Part shown: positions 1-7,425 of the stretch, piece by piece
Position numbering within the stretch: position 1 is the first letter of the stretch
Layout: each line of letters opens with the position of its first letter
NCBI GenBank assembly: GCA_035541035.1
Contig: DATLFO010000142.1
Location: forward strand, 1-19,949
DNA from: DASWHR01 sp035541035
Lineage (GTDB): Bacteria > Actinomycetota > AC-67
Direction of reading: 5' to 3'
Length of the DNA stretch: 19,949 bases
The notes under the pieces: generated by a model
Told to the model about the DNA's origin: nothing
Database searches by the model: none
Seen by the model: the letters and a program-made list of their open reading frames with translations, nothing else
Position numbers and translations under genes: made by a program

Positions 1-420
1 GCCGCGGTAAGCGCCGACGCGCCGGCCGTAGTCGAGCCGGAAGGTTCCGGGCCCGATGACGATCACGCCGCCGCCGTCGCTCACGCGCACGGGCTGCTCG
101 GTCTCGACGAGCACCGATCCGGTCTTGGCGGTCGCGACCGCGAGCGAGCCGACCACGATCCAGGTGTCGGCGCCGAGCTCGAGCCGGGTTCTGTCGCTGC
201 CGAGCTTGACCGAGGCGCCCGGACCCGTGCGGACCTCGTCGAGGACGTCTACGCTCCGGCCGTTGATCAGCGGCTCCCAGTCGCCGCCGGGGCCGGTGCG
301 CACCTCGACGCCGCCGTCGACGTCGCTCGCCCGGAACACGCCCGACGCGCGGGCCGAGCCGCATGCCGTGGCGACCAGCGACAGCAGCAGCGCTGCGGCG
401 ATCCCTCGACGACTCGTCAC
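1..420 (-). CDS. FecR-like lipoprotein, 3' end beyond window
   Basis: The reading frame starts at GTG 420-418 and stays open for 140 codons to the window edge, so the C-terminus is missing. The product begins with a short basic n-region (TSRR), a hydrophobic stretch and a lipobox-like VATAC with Cys20, so it should be a lipid-anchored exported protein. Residues about 28-140 form a beta-rich segment (EVRTGPGGDWEPLINGRSV, then VLDEVRTGPGASVKLG) that resembles the FecR/PF04773 pattern of proteins sensing or presenting small repeats outside the cell. The start overlaps the stop of the histidine kinase by 4 nt (GTGA), so the two are probably translated from one mRNA. FecR homology is inferred from sequence pattern only; the lipoprotein call is firmer. 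Confidence 0.72.
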   Translation of the reverse strand, partial: MTSRRGIAAALLLSLVATACGSARASGVFRASDVDGGVEVRTGPGGDWEPLINGRSVDVLDEVRTGPGASVKLGSDRTRLELGADTWIVVGSLAVATAKTGSVLVETEQPVRVSDGGGVIVIGPGTFRLDYGRRVGAYRG

Positions 421-3278
421 TGCTTCCCCGCCTTCTTCTTCGCCGCAGACGTGGCCGCGGCCCTCGGCGTGCGAGCGGCCTTTCCCTTCCGTTCGGTATC
501 GGCAGCGGGCAGCAGCAACGTGAACACCGAGCCCTTGCCAGGGGTGCTTTGCGCGGTTACCTCCCCGCCGTGCACCGCCGCGATGCGCTTGACGTAGGCG
601 AGCCCGAGCCCGAGGCCGCCGTATTCGCGGGTCTCGGATCCGTCGATCTGCCGGAAGTCGCGGAACAGCGTGGGCAGCTGGTCCTTAGCGATCCCGATGC
701 CGGCGTCGCGCACGATGATCTTGACGCCCGAGGGCTTCCTGGACCGCGAGCCGTTCGAATGCGGCACCGCCTCGATCGTGACGCGCGGCCCGTCGGGCGA
801 GAACTTCACGGCGTTGTCGATCAGCTCGTCGAGGCTCTTAGCGAGCAGGCGCGGATCGGCGTTGACCGACGGCACGCCCTCGGGGACCTTGACGGTGAAG
901 CGCGCGCCCGGGCGGTCCTTCCAGCGCGAGACGGCGTCCTGCACGAACGACTTGACCGGGACGGCTTCCGTGCGCGCGGTCAGGCGGCCGGCTTCCATCG
1001 CCGCGAAGTCCACCAGGATTTCGACGATGCGCTCGAGCCGCGCGGTGGACTCAAGGATGCCGTCGAGGAACGTCTCGGCCTTGTCCTTGGAGAACTTCTT
1101 GCGTTTGAGGATCTCGGTGTAGCCCTTGATCGGCGTGAGCGGGGTCCGAAGCTCGTGCGAGACGTTGGACAGGAACTCGCTCTTCATGCGCTCGGCTTGC
1201 ACCTCGGCCGACACGTCGCGCAGGACCACCACGCGGCCGGCTTCGCTGCCCGACTGGTCGCGCAGCGGCGCCGCGGTGATCGCAACCGGCACCCGCTCGC
1301 TGCCGCGCTCGAGCACGCCGCTGAACGAGCCGGCCGGTCCGGCGACGGCGTCGGCGATGGCCTGCTCGCCGGCGGTGCCGCGCACGACCGCGTCGAGCCG
1401 CTTGCCGGTCATCTTCGCGGCGGTCAAGCCGGTGATCGTCTCGGCGGCGCGGTTGACGGTCACGATCCGTCCGGCCGCGTCGGTGGCGACCAGCCCGTCG
1501 CCCATCGACTGCATGATCGCCTCCATGCGCTCGCGAAGCTCCGCCTCGGTGATCGCGGCGGCGCGCAGGTCCGCGGTCGATCGGTCCAGCGACACGGCCA
1601 TCTCGTTGAAGCTGCGGCCGAGGTCGCCGAGCTCGTCGGGCGCGGATGCCGGCGCGCGCGCCGACAGATCCCCGCGACGGATCGCTTCGGCCGCGACGCG
1701 CAGACCGCGGATCGGCCGGGTCACGTGCCCGCCGGCCAGCGCGGCGATCGCGGCGGCGATGAAGGCGGCGGCGAGCGCGATCAGGAACAGCACGCGGTTG
1801 AGCGACTCGCGCGAGGCGAGCACGTCGCCGGCGCTGCTGACCGCGGCGAGCACCGCGACCGGCTCGCCGGTCGCGCGCTTGAGCGGAACGAAAGACGCGA
1901 ACGAGCGCACGCCGCCGAGCGGGACGCTCAGGCCGAGCGTGTCGCCGTCCTCTTCGGCGTCGCGGCGCACCTCACGGCCCGCGGGTCCGTCGAGCGCCTG
2001 CTGCAGACCGGCGGCCGCGTCCTGGGTGCCGGTGAAGGCGACGACCGCGCCGCCGACGAGCAGGGCCAGGTCGTCGGCGCCGGCGCGGAGCCGGCCGAGA
2101 TAGGCCGCGTCGACGATCCGCGCGATCGCGATCGCGCCGGCCGGACGCGCGACCGGGCCGATCGGCGCGGCCGCCACGATCGCGAGCGTGCCGGGGCTGA
2201 TGACCTCGAGGCCGGCGTTGCTGCGGCCGGCGAGCGCGTTGTCCACCACGACCAGCGATCCGGCCACGCCCAGCCGCAGCGCCTGCGGCACCTCCGGCGA
2301 GGGAGTCTTGGCCACGTAGGCGCCCAAGTTCGAGAAGTCGCAGCGGCGCGGCGGCTTGAGCGCCGAGCCCACGATGCGCCCGGCCGCGTCCACCGACAGC
2401 AGGATGTCCAGGTCCGGATACAGGCACGCGAGCGCCGACAGGCCGGACCGGCCGGGCACCGTCGCCTGCGCAGCCTGCCCCAAGTTGAATGCGGTCTGCT
2501 GGTCCGAGCGAACCTGCCGGTCGATCGATCCGCTCAGCGCCGCGGCGGTCACCCCGACGCGCCGCAGCTCTTCCCGCTCGACGTTGCGCGCGATCACGAC
2601 GTCGAAGGCGGCGGCGAGCACGAGCACGAGCGCGGTGAGCGCGACGACGAAGGCGGTGACGAACCGAAGCCGGACGCTGCGGGCGATCGTCACGCCCAGC
2701 CAGCGGACCAGCAGCAGCGCGCCGGCGAAGCGCAGCGCGTGCGAGACGGCGAGCAGCGTCCCGCCGTCCGCGGGCGCGAAGGCCAGCGCGACCTCGCCGC
2801 CGGCGAAGGACGCGAACGCCGCGGCGAACGCGAACGAGGCGGGATCCTGATCGCCGCGATGCGCGGCCGCGCCGCGGACCATCGCGGCGGCGGCGGCCAG
2901 CGCCGGAACCAGCGCGAGCCGCGATGCGTCGCCGGCGGCGAAGAGCCCGGCGGCCAGGACCGGAGCGATCCCCAGGACCGGCGCGGCTTGATCGCGGCGA
3001 GGCGCGAAGAGCGTGACACCTCCGGCGGCGACCAGCGCGAAGCCGGCTGCCCGAAGCAGCAGGGGAATCGCGGCGCCGTCCTCGGCAGCGCCGGGAATGC
3101 GGGCGCCGTGCACCACTTGCGCGACGGCCAGCAGCGCGAAGCCTGCCGCCTGCGAAAGGGCCCGAGCACCCCCGCCCGACCGTGCGCGCCGGACGGCGTC
3201 CAGGCACGCGCCGACCGAAACAGCAAGGATCAGGAACTCCGCCGCGAAGTGGAAGGGCACGACGAGCTGACCTTCCAT
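417..3278 (-). CDS. Membrane sensor histidine kinase (TM array - sensor - HAMP - PAS - HisKA - HATPase)
   Basis: A 953-aa hybrid-free sensor kinase. Residues 1-230 hold about seven or eight hydrophobic segments. Residues about 230-490 are a likely extracytoplasmic sensor (dCache-like by length and position). A further TM helix lies at about 494-513, followed by HAMP (514-567, with DELGDLGRSFNEM) and PAS (about 580-695, MGDGLVATDAAGRIVTVN). The H-box is SHELRTPLTP with His708 as phospho-acceptor. The N-box has Asn822 (DNAVKFSPDG), the G1 box DAGIGI has Asp858, and the G2 box is GGLGLGL near 886. The last 24 residues are Lys/Ala-rich (KKKAGKQ end). No response regulator is present in the window. 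The ATG at 3278 has no Shine-Dalgarno but sits 7 nt after a TATACT -10. It lies downstream of the PDZ protease and is coupled to the FecR-like lipoprotein, which may be part of its sensory circuit (inference). Confidence 0.95.
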   Translation of the reverse strand: MEGQLVVPFHFAAEFLILAVSVGACLDAVRRARSGGGARALSQAAGFALLAVAQVVHGARIPGAAEDGAAIPLLLRAAGFALVAAGGVTLFAPRRDQAAPVLGIAPVLAAGLFAAGDASRLALVPALAAAAAMVRGAAAHRGDQDPASFAFAAAFASFAGGEVALAFAPADGGTLLAVSHALRFAGALLLVRWLGVTIARSVRLRFVTAFVVALTALVLVLAAAFDVVIARNVEREELRRVGVTAAALSGSIDRQVRSDQQTAFNLGQAAQATVPGRSGLSALACLYPDLDILLSVDAAGRIVGSALKPPRRCDFSNLGAYVAKTPSPEVPQALRLGVAGSLVVVDNALAGRSNAGLEVISPGTLAIVAAAPIGPVARPAGAIAIARIVDAAYLGRLRAGADDLALLVGGAVVAFTGTQDAAAGLQQALDGPAGREVRRDAEEDGDTLGLSVPLGGVRSFASFVPLKRATGEPVAVLAAVSSAGDVLASRESLNRVLFLIALAAAFIAAAIAALAGGHVTRPIRGLRVAAEAIRRGDLSARAPASAPDELGDLGRSFNEMAVSLDRSTADLRAAAITEAELRERMEAIMQSMGDGLVATDAAGRIVTVNRAAETITGLTAAKMTGKRLDAVVRGTAGEQAIADAVAGPAGSFSGVLERGSERVPVAITAAPLRDQSGSEAGRVVVLRDVSAEVQAERMKSEFLSNVSHELRTPLTPIKGYTEILKRKKFSKDKAETFLDGILESTARLERIVEILVDFAAMEAGRLTARTEAVPVKSFVQDAVSRWKDRPGARFTVKVPEGVPSVNADPRLLAKSLDELIDNAVKFSPDGPRVTIEAVPHSNGSRSRKPSGVKIIVRDAGIGIAKDQLPTLFRDFRQIDGSETREYGGLGLGLAYVKRIAAVHGGEVTAQSTPGKGSVFTLLLPAADTERKGKAARTPRAAATSAAKKKAGKQ

Positions 3279-3285
3279 GATGGGG

Positions 3286-3291
3286 AGTATA
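3286..3291 (-). promoter_or_regulatory. -10 element of leaderless kinase promoter
   Basis: On the minus strand TATACT ends 7 nt before the kinase ATG, which puts the transcription start at or within 1 nt of the start codon. A possible -35, TTTTCG, lies 16 nt upstream; it is weak. No Shine-Dalgarno precedes the ATG. Confidence 0.6.
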
Positions 3292-3293
3292 TC

Positions 3294-3326
3294 GGCGCAA
3301 AAATGCCCGAAAACAGGGGCTGCGCC
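3294..3326. repeat. Nested inverted repeat in the kinase promoter
   Basis: An outer arm pair GGCGCA (3294-3299) / TGCGCC (3321-3326) encloses an inner pair GCCC (3305-3308) / GGGC (3317-3320). The element covers the spacer and -35 zone of the kinase promoter. Read leftward it also resembles a weak hairpin followed by ATTTTT, so it could be a terminator for the upstream protease gene instead of an operator. Confidence 0.45.
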
Positions 3327-3344
3327 GGGACTAAACCGTCTTTG

Positions 3345-3370
3345 GTCCTTTCTGACTAGTCAGAAAGGAC
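3345..3370. repeat. Perfect 26-bp palindrome at the end of the protease gene
   Basis: Half-site GTCCTTTCTGACT is followed immediately by its exact reverse complement, centred on CTAG at 3356-3359. The palindrome shares base 3370 with the protease stop codon and lies about 67-92 bp upstream of the kinase start. It could fold as an 11-bp hairpin with a 4-nt loop, but no U-tract follows on either strand, so a dimeric regulator site is as likely as a terminator. Confidence 0.6.
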
Positions 3371-4425
3371 TACGCCGCGCGCTTGATGGGCTGAAGGCCG
3401 TCGAGCACCGCGACCGCGTCGGCGATGTCCCGCACGCCGAACACCTTGATCGAGCGGGCGACCGCCTTGGCTTGAGCCTGCTCGTCGAACGGCACCAGGA
3501 ACACGTCGGCGCCGACGTGCTCGGCAGCGCGCACCTTCTGCTCGACGCCCCCGATCCGGCCCACCGTCCCGTCGAGCGCGATCGTGCCCGTCGCCGCGAT
3601 CTTGTGCCCCCGGGTCAGGTCGCCGGGCGTGAGCGCGTCGGCGACGGCGAGCGCGAACACCAGCCCGCCGCTGGGGCCGACGATGTCCTGCGAGTCGATG
3701 GTCACGTTGACCGGAAGGCGGAACGCCTCGTCGGGCCGAATGCCGATGATCGGCCGGCTCGGGTCCGAGGAGTCGGCCGTCGTGGTGATCGCGACCTTCA
3801 TGGCTTTGCCGCCGCGGATGATGCCGAAGTCCAGCTTCGTGCCGACCGGGTGCGCCCGGATCGCCTCGCTCATCTCGCTGACGCTTCCCACGGCCAGGCC
3901 GCCGACCGACACGATCACGTCCCCGTCGCGAAGGGCCTTTTCCGCCGGCGTTCCCGAGAAGACCTTGATAACGCGCGCCCCGGCGATCGGCGCGACGTTG
4001 AGCCCGGCCGCGCGCATCGCCACGACCGTGGCGGCGTACTTGGACTGTTCCATGTCGGCCTGGTTCACCTCGTCCTGCTGCTCGTCCGTCAGGCCCGGGC
4101 CTACGAGCACCGAACGCGGCAGCGCTTCGATGGCGGGATCGATCGAGGCGCGCAGGTAGTCGAAGACGTTGATGGTGTCGATCGTGACCGACACGGTCGT
4201 GATCAGGAACGCGCCGCGCGAGTCGCGCTTGTCGCCCTCGACCCGGATCAGCCCGGATACGTCGGTGGCCGGACCGGGCGAGAGCGCGAAGAAGTCGGTG
4301 TGGTAGAGCAGCCCGCCGGCGACCAGCGCCGGGATGAGCAGCGTGGACGCGAGCGTGGCGCGCCACCACCCGGGAATCCGGCTCCTGATCGAGATCGGGT
4401 GGGGAAACTCGGGCCGGCTCTCCAT
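3370..4425 (-). CDS. Secreted PDZ-domain Lon-type serine protease (YlbL-like)
   Basis: A 351-aa protein with one N-terminal membrane helix (about residues 25-43), a PDZ domain (about 140-215, VIKVFSGTPAEKALRDGDVI) and a C-terminal Lon-type proteolytic domain. The catalytic dyad is visible: Ser252 in GPSGGLVFAL and Lys297 in GGVEQKVRAA, 45 residues apart, close to the spacing in Lon. There is no AAA+ ATPase domain, as in the YlbL family of membrane-tethered PDZ-Lon proteases, so substrates are probably extracytoplasmic. The ATG at 4425 has no clear Shine-Dalgarno; a weak TACGCT (4435-4440, minus) ends 9 nt upstream. It is divergent from the 114-aa membrane protein; in the 160 bp between them I see no other gene. 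The kinase follows 91 bp downstream. Confidence 0.92.
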   Translation of the reverse strand: MESRPEFPHPISIRSRIPGWWRATLASTLLIPALVAGGLLYHTDFFALSPGPATDVSGLIRVEGDKRDSRGAFLITTVSVTIDTINVFDYLRASIDPAIEALPRSVLVGPGLTDEQQDEVNQADMEQSKYAATVVAMRAAGLNVAPIAGARVIKVFSGTPAEKALRDGDVIVSVGGLAVGSVSEMSEAIRAHPVGTKLDFGIIRGGKAMKVAITTTADSSDPSRPIIGIRPDEAFRLPVNVTIDSQDIVGPSGGLVFALAVADALTPGDLTRGHKIAATGTIALDGTVGRIGGVEQKVRAAEHVGADVFLVPFDEQAQAKAVARSIKVFGVRDIADAVAVLDGLQPIKRAA

Positions 4426-4585
4426 GAGGGCCGAAGCGTACCCGAGGGTCCGGGGCGCCGCCCGGCATGCGGCGGCCCTTCCGGGGCATCACGGCCGATC
4501 CGGCAGCCCTGCCGGGTCCGGGCTGGATTCACGCGCGCCGTCATGGAAAGATGAGAGGTCGGGAATTTCGGTCCCGCTCTCTCCT

Positions 4586-4930
4586 ATGACTGATTCGGCC
4601 GGTCTGACCGTCACGCTCCTGATCACAGGGGCGATCTTGGCGTTCGGTGCGAGCTACGCCGTCAACGCCGCGATGCCGCCGAGGCTGCGCCGCGACCGCA
4701 CGGCCCACGCCCCCAAGGCACGGCCCAAGCCGGAGCCCGCGCCCCTGACCGGCGGCGCCACCGGCCTGCTGGAGTCCATCCCGTTTCTAGAGTCGGCCGA
4801 GAAGGACAAGCGGCTGCACGGCGCGGGCCGGCTCGTGGTGGGCATCGTCGCGGCCGCAGCGGTCCTCGCGCTGTCGCTGTTCCTGTTCGCGAGCCGGCTC
4901 ACCGCCTGGCTCGACGCCGTCGGCTTCTAA
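4586..4930 (+). CDS. Small two-helix membrane protein, function unknown
   Basis: A 114-aa protein. Helix 1 spans residues about 7-28 (LTVTLLITGAILAFGASYAV). It is followed by a basic, Pro-rich cytoplasmic-looking linker (PPRLRRDRTAHAPKARPKPEP), an amphipathic segment ESIPFLESAEKDKR (about 63-76), and helix 2 at residues about 83-105. The ATG at 4586 was chosen because the hydrophobic helix starts just after it; there is no Shine-Dalgarno and no obvious -10 nearby, so the start is less certain than for neighbours. I do not recognise the family. It is divergent from the PDZ protease and convergent with the subtilase (42-bp gap). Confidence 0.65.
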   Translation: MTDSAGLTVTLLITGAILAFGASYAVNAAMPPRLRRDRTAHAPKARPKPEPAPLTGGATGLLESIPFLESAEKDKRLHGAGRLVVGIVAAAAVLALSLFLFASRLTAWLDAVGF

Positions 4931-4972
4931 CGCGCCGGCTTGTTCCGCCGCGCGCATCCAACCCGCGGACGG

Positions 4973-6247
4973 CTACCCGGCGGGCGGCCCGGCCCCGGCG
5001 CGCGCGCGGGCCCTGGACTGCGCCGCCATAACCGCGAGCATCAGCACGACCGCCATCGTGATCGGACCACCGCGCCCGGCAGGCTCGGCGGGCGGGGCCG
5101 CCTGCGGCGGCGAGGCGGGACCCGGCTCGATCGTGGTGGGCGTCGGCGTCGCGGTGGGCGTGCCGGCGCCCGACAGGCCCCCTTGGGTCGTGGCCGAGGG
5201 AGCGGCCGTGGGCGACGAGGCCGAGCGCGTGGGCCGCGGCGTGGCGGTGAGCGGCCCGACGGCCGCCATCGCGTCCACGCGGCCGTTGCCGGTCTGCACG
5301 TCGCGTCCGGGCGCGCCGATGTCCTTGGCCGTGTCCACGATCCGCTTCGCCGCGCCGGCGCTTGAGTAGCCGCGCGCCAGCAGCAGCGACGCCACGCCGG
5401 ACACGTGCGCGACCGCCATCGAGGTCCCGCATCCGCCGCCGTAGTCGCTCTTGCGGGTCTGCGGGTTCCACCATGTGGATACGATCCAGTTCGGATCGGC
5501 GCAGGCCTTCGGGTCGGCGGCGGTCCCGCCGCCGGGCGCGACGACGTCCAAGCCGTCGCCGTAGTTCGAGTATGCGGCGCGCTCGTCGCCGCGCGTCGTG
5601 GCGCCCACGACCAGCACGCCGGGCACGGTCGCGTCGTAAGCGGTCTGCGGCTTGCCACCCGAGTCGTCGTTGCCCGCGGCCACGACCACCACCGCGCCGT
5701 CCTCGGCGGCCTTGCGGATCGCGCGGTCGACGCGCGTGTCGCGCAGCAGCGCATCACCGGCGACCGGCAGATGGTCGTCCTGGGCAAGGGAGAGGTTGAT
5801 CACGCGCGCGCCCTGCTCGACGGCCCAGGCGATGCCGCCGGCCACGTCGCCCGGATCGCCTTCGCCGTCGGCGCCGAGCACCCGCACCGGCAAGATCTTG
5901 ACGCCGGGCGAGACCGAGGCGATGCCGACCCCGTTGCCGGTGGTCGCGGCGATCGTGCCGGCGACGTGCGTGCCGTGGCCCTTCTCGTCGGCGGCGTCGG
6001 CGTCGTCGTCCACGAAGTCGCGTCCCGGCAGCACCCGTCCCTTCAGGTCGGGATGCGCCGCGTCCACGCCGGTGTCCACGACCGCGACGATGACGCCGTC
6101 GCCCCGGCTCGCCTCCCATGCTTGCGGCACGCGCATCGTCTTGAGGCCCCACTGTTGCGAGAAGCCGGGATCGTCGGGATCCGGCGCCGCCGGCGCGGCC
6201 GACGCCGACATCGCGACGACCGCGGCCGCGGCCAGCAGCCGCTTCAC
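4973..6247 (-). CDS. Subtilisin-like serine protease (S8) with C-terminal membrane anchor
   Basis: A 424-aa subtilase. It has a signal peptide (residues 1-20, ending ASAAPA), then the S8 domain with Asp58 (VAVVDTGVD), His91 (GHGTHVAG), oxyanion Asn193 (VVAAGND) and Ser276 (GTSMAVAHVSG). The N-terminal DPGFSQQWGLKTMRVPQAWE is the short lead-in typical of secreted S8 enzymes, with no large propeptide. Cys249 and Cys273 could form a disulfide near the active site. Residues 332-392 are a Thr/Pro/Ala-rich linker, followed by a TM helix (about 395-409) and a basic tail (SRARARA), giving a mycosin-like arrangement with the catalytic domain outside. The start is GTG; it overlaps the mreB TGA by 4 nt, so the two are translationally coupled. 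Mycosin is the closest architecture I know, but no ESX genes are nearby. Confidence 0.93.
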   Translation of the reverse strand: MKRLLAAAAVVAMSASAAPAAPDPDDPGFSQQWGLKTMRVPQAWEASRGDGVIVAVVDTGVDAAHPDLKGRVLPGRDFVDDDADAADEKGHGTHVAGTIAATTGNGVGIASVSPGVKILPVRVLGADGEGDPGDVAGGIAWAVEQGARVINLSLAQDDHLPVAGDALLRDTRVDRAIRKAAEDGAVVVVAAGNDDSGGKPQTAYDATVPGVLVVGATTRGDERAAYSNYGDGLDVVAPGGGTAADPKACADPNWIVSTWWNPQTRKSDYGGGCGTSMAVAHVSGVASLLLARGYSSAGAAKRIVDTAKDIGAPGRDVQTGNGRVDAMAAVGPLTATPRPTRSASSPTAAPSATTQGGLSGAGTPTATPTPTTIEPGPASPPQAAPPAEPAGRGGPITMAVVLMLAVMAAQSRARARAGAGPPAG

Positions 6248-7260
6248 GACGACCTCCGCATCGCGACGCCCGCGTGATGCATCGCTTCGAGGTCGCTGAG
6301 CGCGATGCCCGCGCCGAGCGCGGCCACGTCGGCGGCCTTGTCCACGAGCCGCACGGGAATGCCCGTCTCGGACTGGATCCGGTCGGCGACGCCGCGCAGC
6401 ATGCCGCCGCCGCCGGCGAGCGCGATGCCGCCGTCGAGCACGTCGTGGCTGAGCTCGGGCTCGGTGCGCGACAGCACCGAGCGCAATCCTTCGATTACCG
6501 GCGTCACCGACTCCTCGAGCGCGGAGCGGATCTCTTCGCTGGTGACGATCACGGTCTTGGGCGCGCCGGTCTCGATCTCGCGTCCGCGGATCTCGGCCTT
6601 GAGCTCCTCCTCCATCGGCGAGGCCGAGCCGACCTGGATCTTGATGCCCTCGGCGGTGCGCTCGCCGATGACCATGCCGTACTCGCGGCGCAGGAACTTT
6701 ACGATCAGGTCATCGGCGTCGAAGCCGCCGACGGCGACGTGCTGCGAGGAGACCATGCCGCCCATCGAGATGACCGCGACCTCGGTCGCGGCGCCGCCGA
6801 TGTCGACCACGCACGAGCCGCGCGGCTCGGCGATTGGAAGGTTCGCGCCGAGCGCGACCGCGAGCGGCGCCTCGATCAGCCAGACCTCCCGCGCGCCGAC
6901 CGACAGCGCGGCCTCCTCCATCGCGCGGCGCTCGACCTCGGTGGCGCCGGTCGGCACGACCAGCAGCATCCGCGGCCGGGTGATCTTGGCCGAGCCGGCT
7001 TTGGCGAGCACGTGCTCGATGATGCGCTCGGTGATCGCGAAGTCGCTCGCGGGTCCGCGGCGGAACGGCCAGGTGGCGGTGACGGTCTCGGGGCTCGCGG
7101 CGGCGGCGGTCCAGGACTCGCGTCCGACCGCGACGCAGCGCGCGTTGGTGCGCTCGAGGGCGACCACGGTGGGCTCGCGCAGGACGATCCCGCGCTCGGG
7201 AAGCCACGCCAGCGTCGTGGCCGTGCCCAGATCGAGCGCGATGTCGCGGATCACGGGCAC
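6244..7260 (-). CDS. mreB: Divergent MreB/actin-like protein
   Basis: A 338-aa actin-like ATPase-fold protein. MreB hallmarks are clear: phosphate-1 DLGTATTL (residues 10-17), EPTVVAL (29-35), ADF-like SDF (72-74), phosphate-2 VVDIGGAATEVAVI (151-164), IGERTAEGIKIQVGSA (198-213) and adenosine motif AGGGGMLRG (282-290). Key positions differ from canonical MreB: GTANT is GTATT, IGGGTTE is IGGAATE, and LIEEP is LIEAP (128-132), losing the second Glu, equivalent to E. coli MreB Glu143 implicated in ATP hydrolysis. I chose GTG at 7260, where GGTGATCC matches the extended anti-Shine-Dalgarno; GTG 7254 is an alternative. A longer frame reaching 7356 is unlikely because the -10 at 7327-7332 lies inside it. 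No mreC, mreD or rodA is adjacent. MreB normally guides lateral wall synthesis under the membrane; this copy may be a paralogue. Confidence 0.88.
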   Translation of the reverse strand: MPVIRDIALDLGTATTLAWLPERGIVLREPTVVALERTNARCVAVGRESWTAAAASPETVTATWPFRRGPASDFAITERIIEHVLAKAGSAKITRPRMLLVVPTGATEVERRAMEEAALSVGAREVWLIEAPLAVALGANLPIAEPRGSCVVDIGGAATEVAVISMGGMVSSQHVAVGGFDADDLIVKFLRREYGMVIGERTAEGIKIQVGSASPMEEELKAEIRGREIETGAPKTVIVTSEEIRSALEESVTPVIEGLRSVLSRTEPELSHDVLDGGIALAGGGGMLRGVADRIQSETGIPVRLVDKAADVAALGAGIALSDLEAMHHAGVAMRRSS

Positions 7261-7326
7261 GGGATCACCGGGGCGGGGAAGGAGTGGCTGCGCACGAGAA
7301 CCCTTTCGGAAAAATCGGGACGCCCC

Positions 7327-7332
7327 ATGATA
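7327..7332 (-). promoter_or_regulatory. Probable -10 of mreB-subtilase promoter
   Basis: TATCAT on the minus strand, about 66 nt upstream of the chosen mreB start. It predicts a leader of about 60 nt ending in GGTGATCC just before GTG 7260. No clear -35 is seen. Confidence 0.4.
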
Positions 7333-7355
7333 GCCGGGGGCCCCGGACCCAACCA

Positions 7356-7371
7356 CCGCCCGAACGGGCGG
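7356..7371 (-). terminator. GC-rich hairpin between SDR and mreB
   Basis: CCGCCCG (7356-7362) and CGGGCGG (7365-7371) form a tight perfect dyad 55 bp after the SDR stop and 24 bp upstream of the mreB -10. It lacks a U-tract, so it is only a weak terminator candidate. Confidence 0.35.
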
Positions 7372-7425
7372 GCCTCGCCGGGACCGACGCTGCGGGCGCC
7401 GCGGGGACCGGTGGAGGGGGCCCCG

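Noticed and set aside
363..3359. A 998-codon open frame on the plus strand antisense to the kinase
   Set aside because: It is Arg/Gly/Asp-rich low-complexity with no family motifs, a common shadow at this G+C. The minus strand carries unmistakable kinase boxes over the same span.
6244..7356. Longer mreB starting at GTG 7356
   Set aside because: The extra 32 residues have no MreB similarity, and a -10 (TATCAT) lies inside them; MreB starts a few residues before DLGT.
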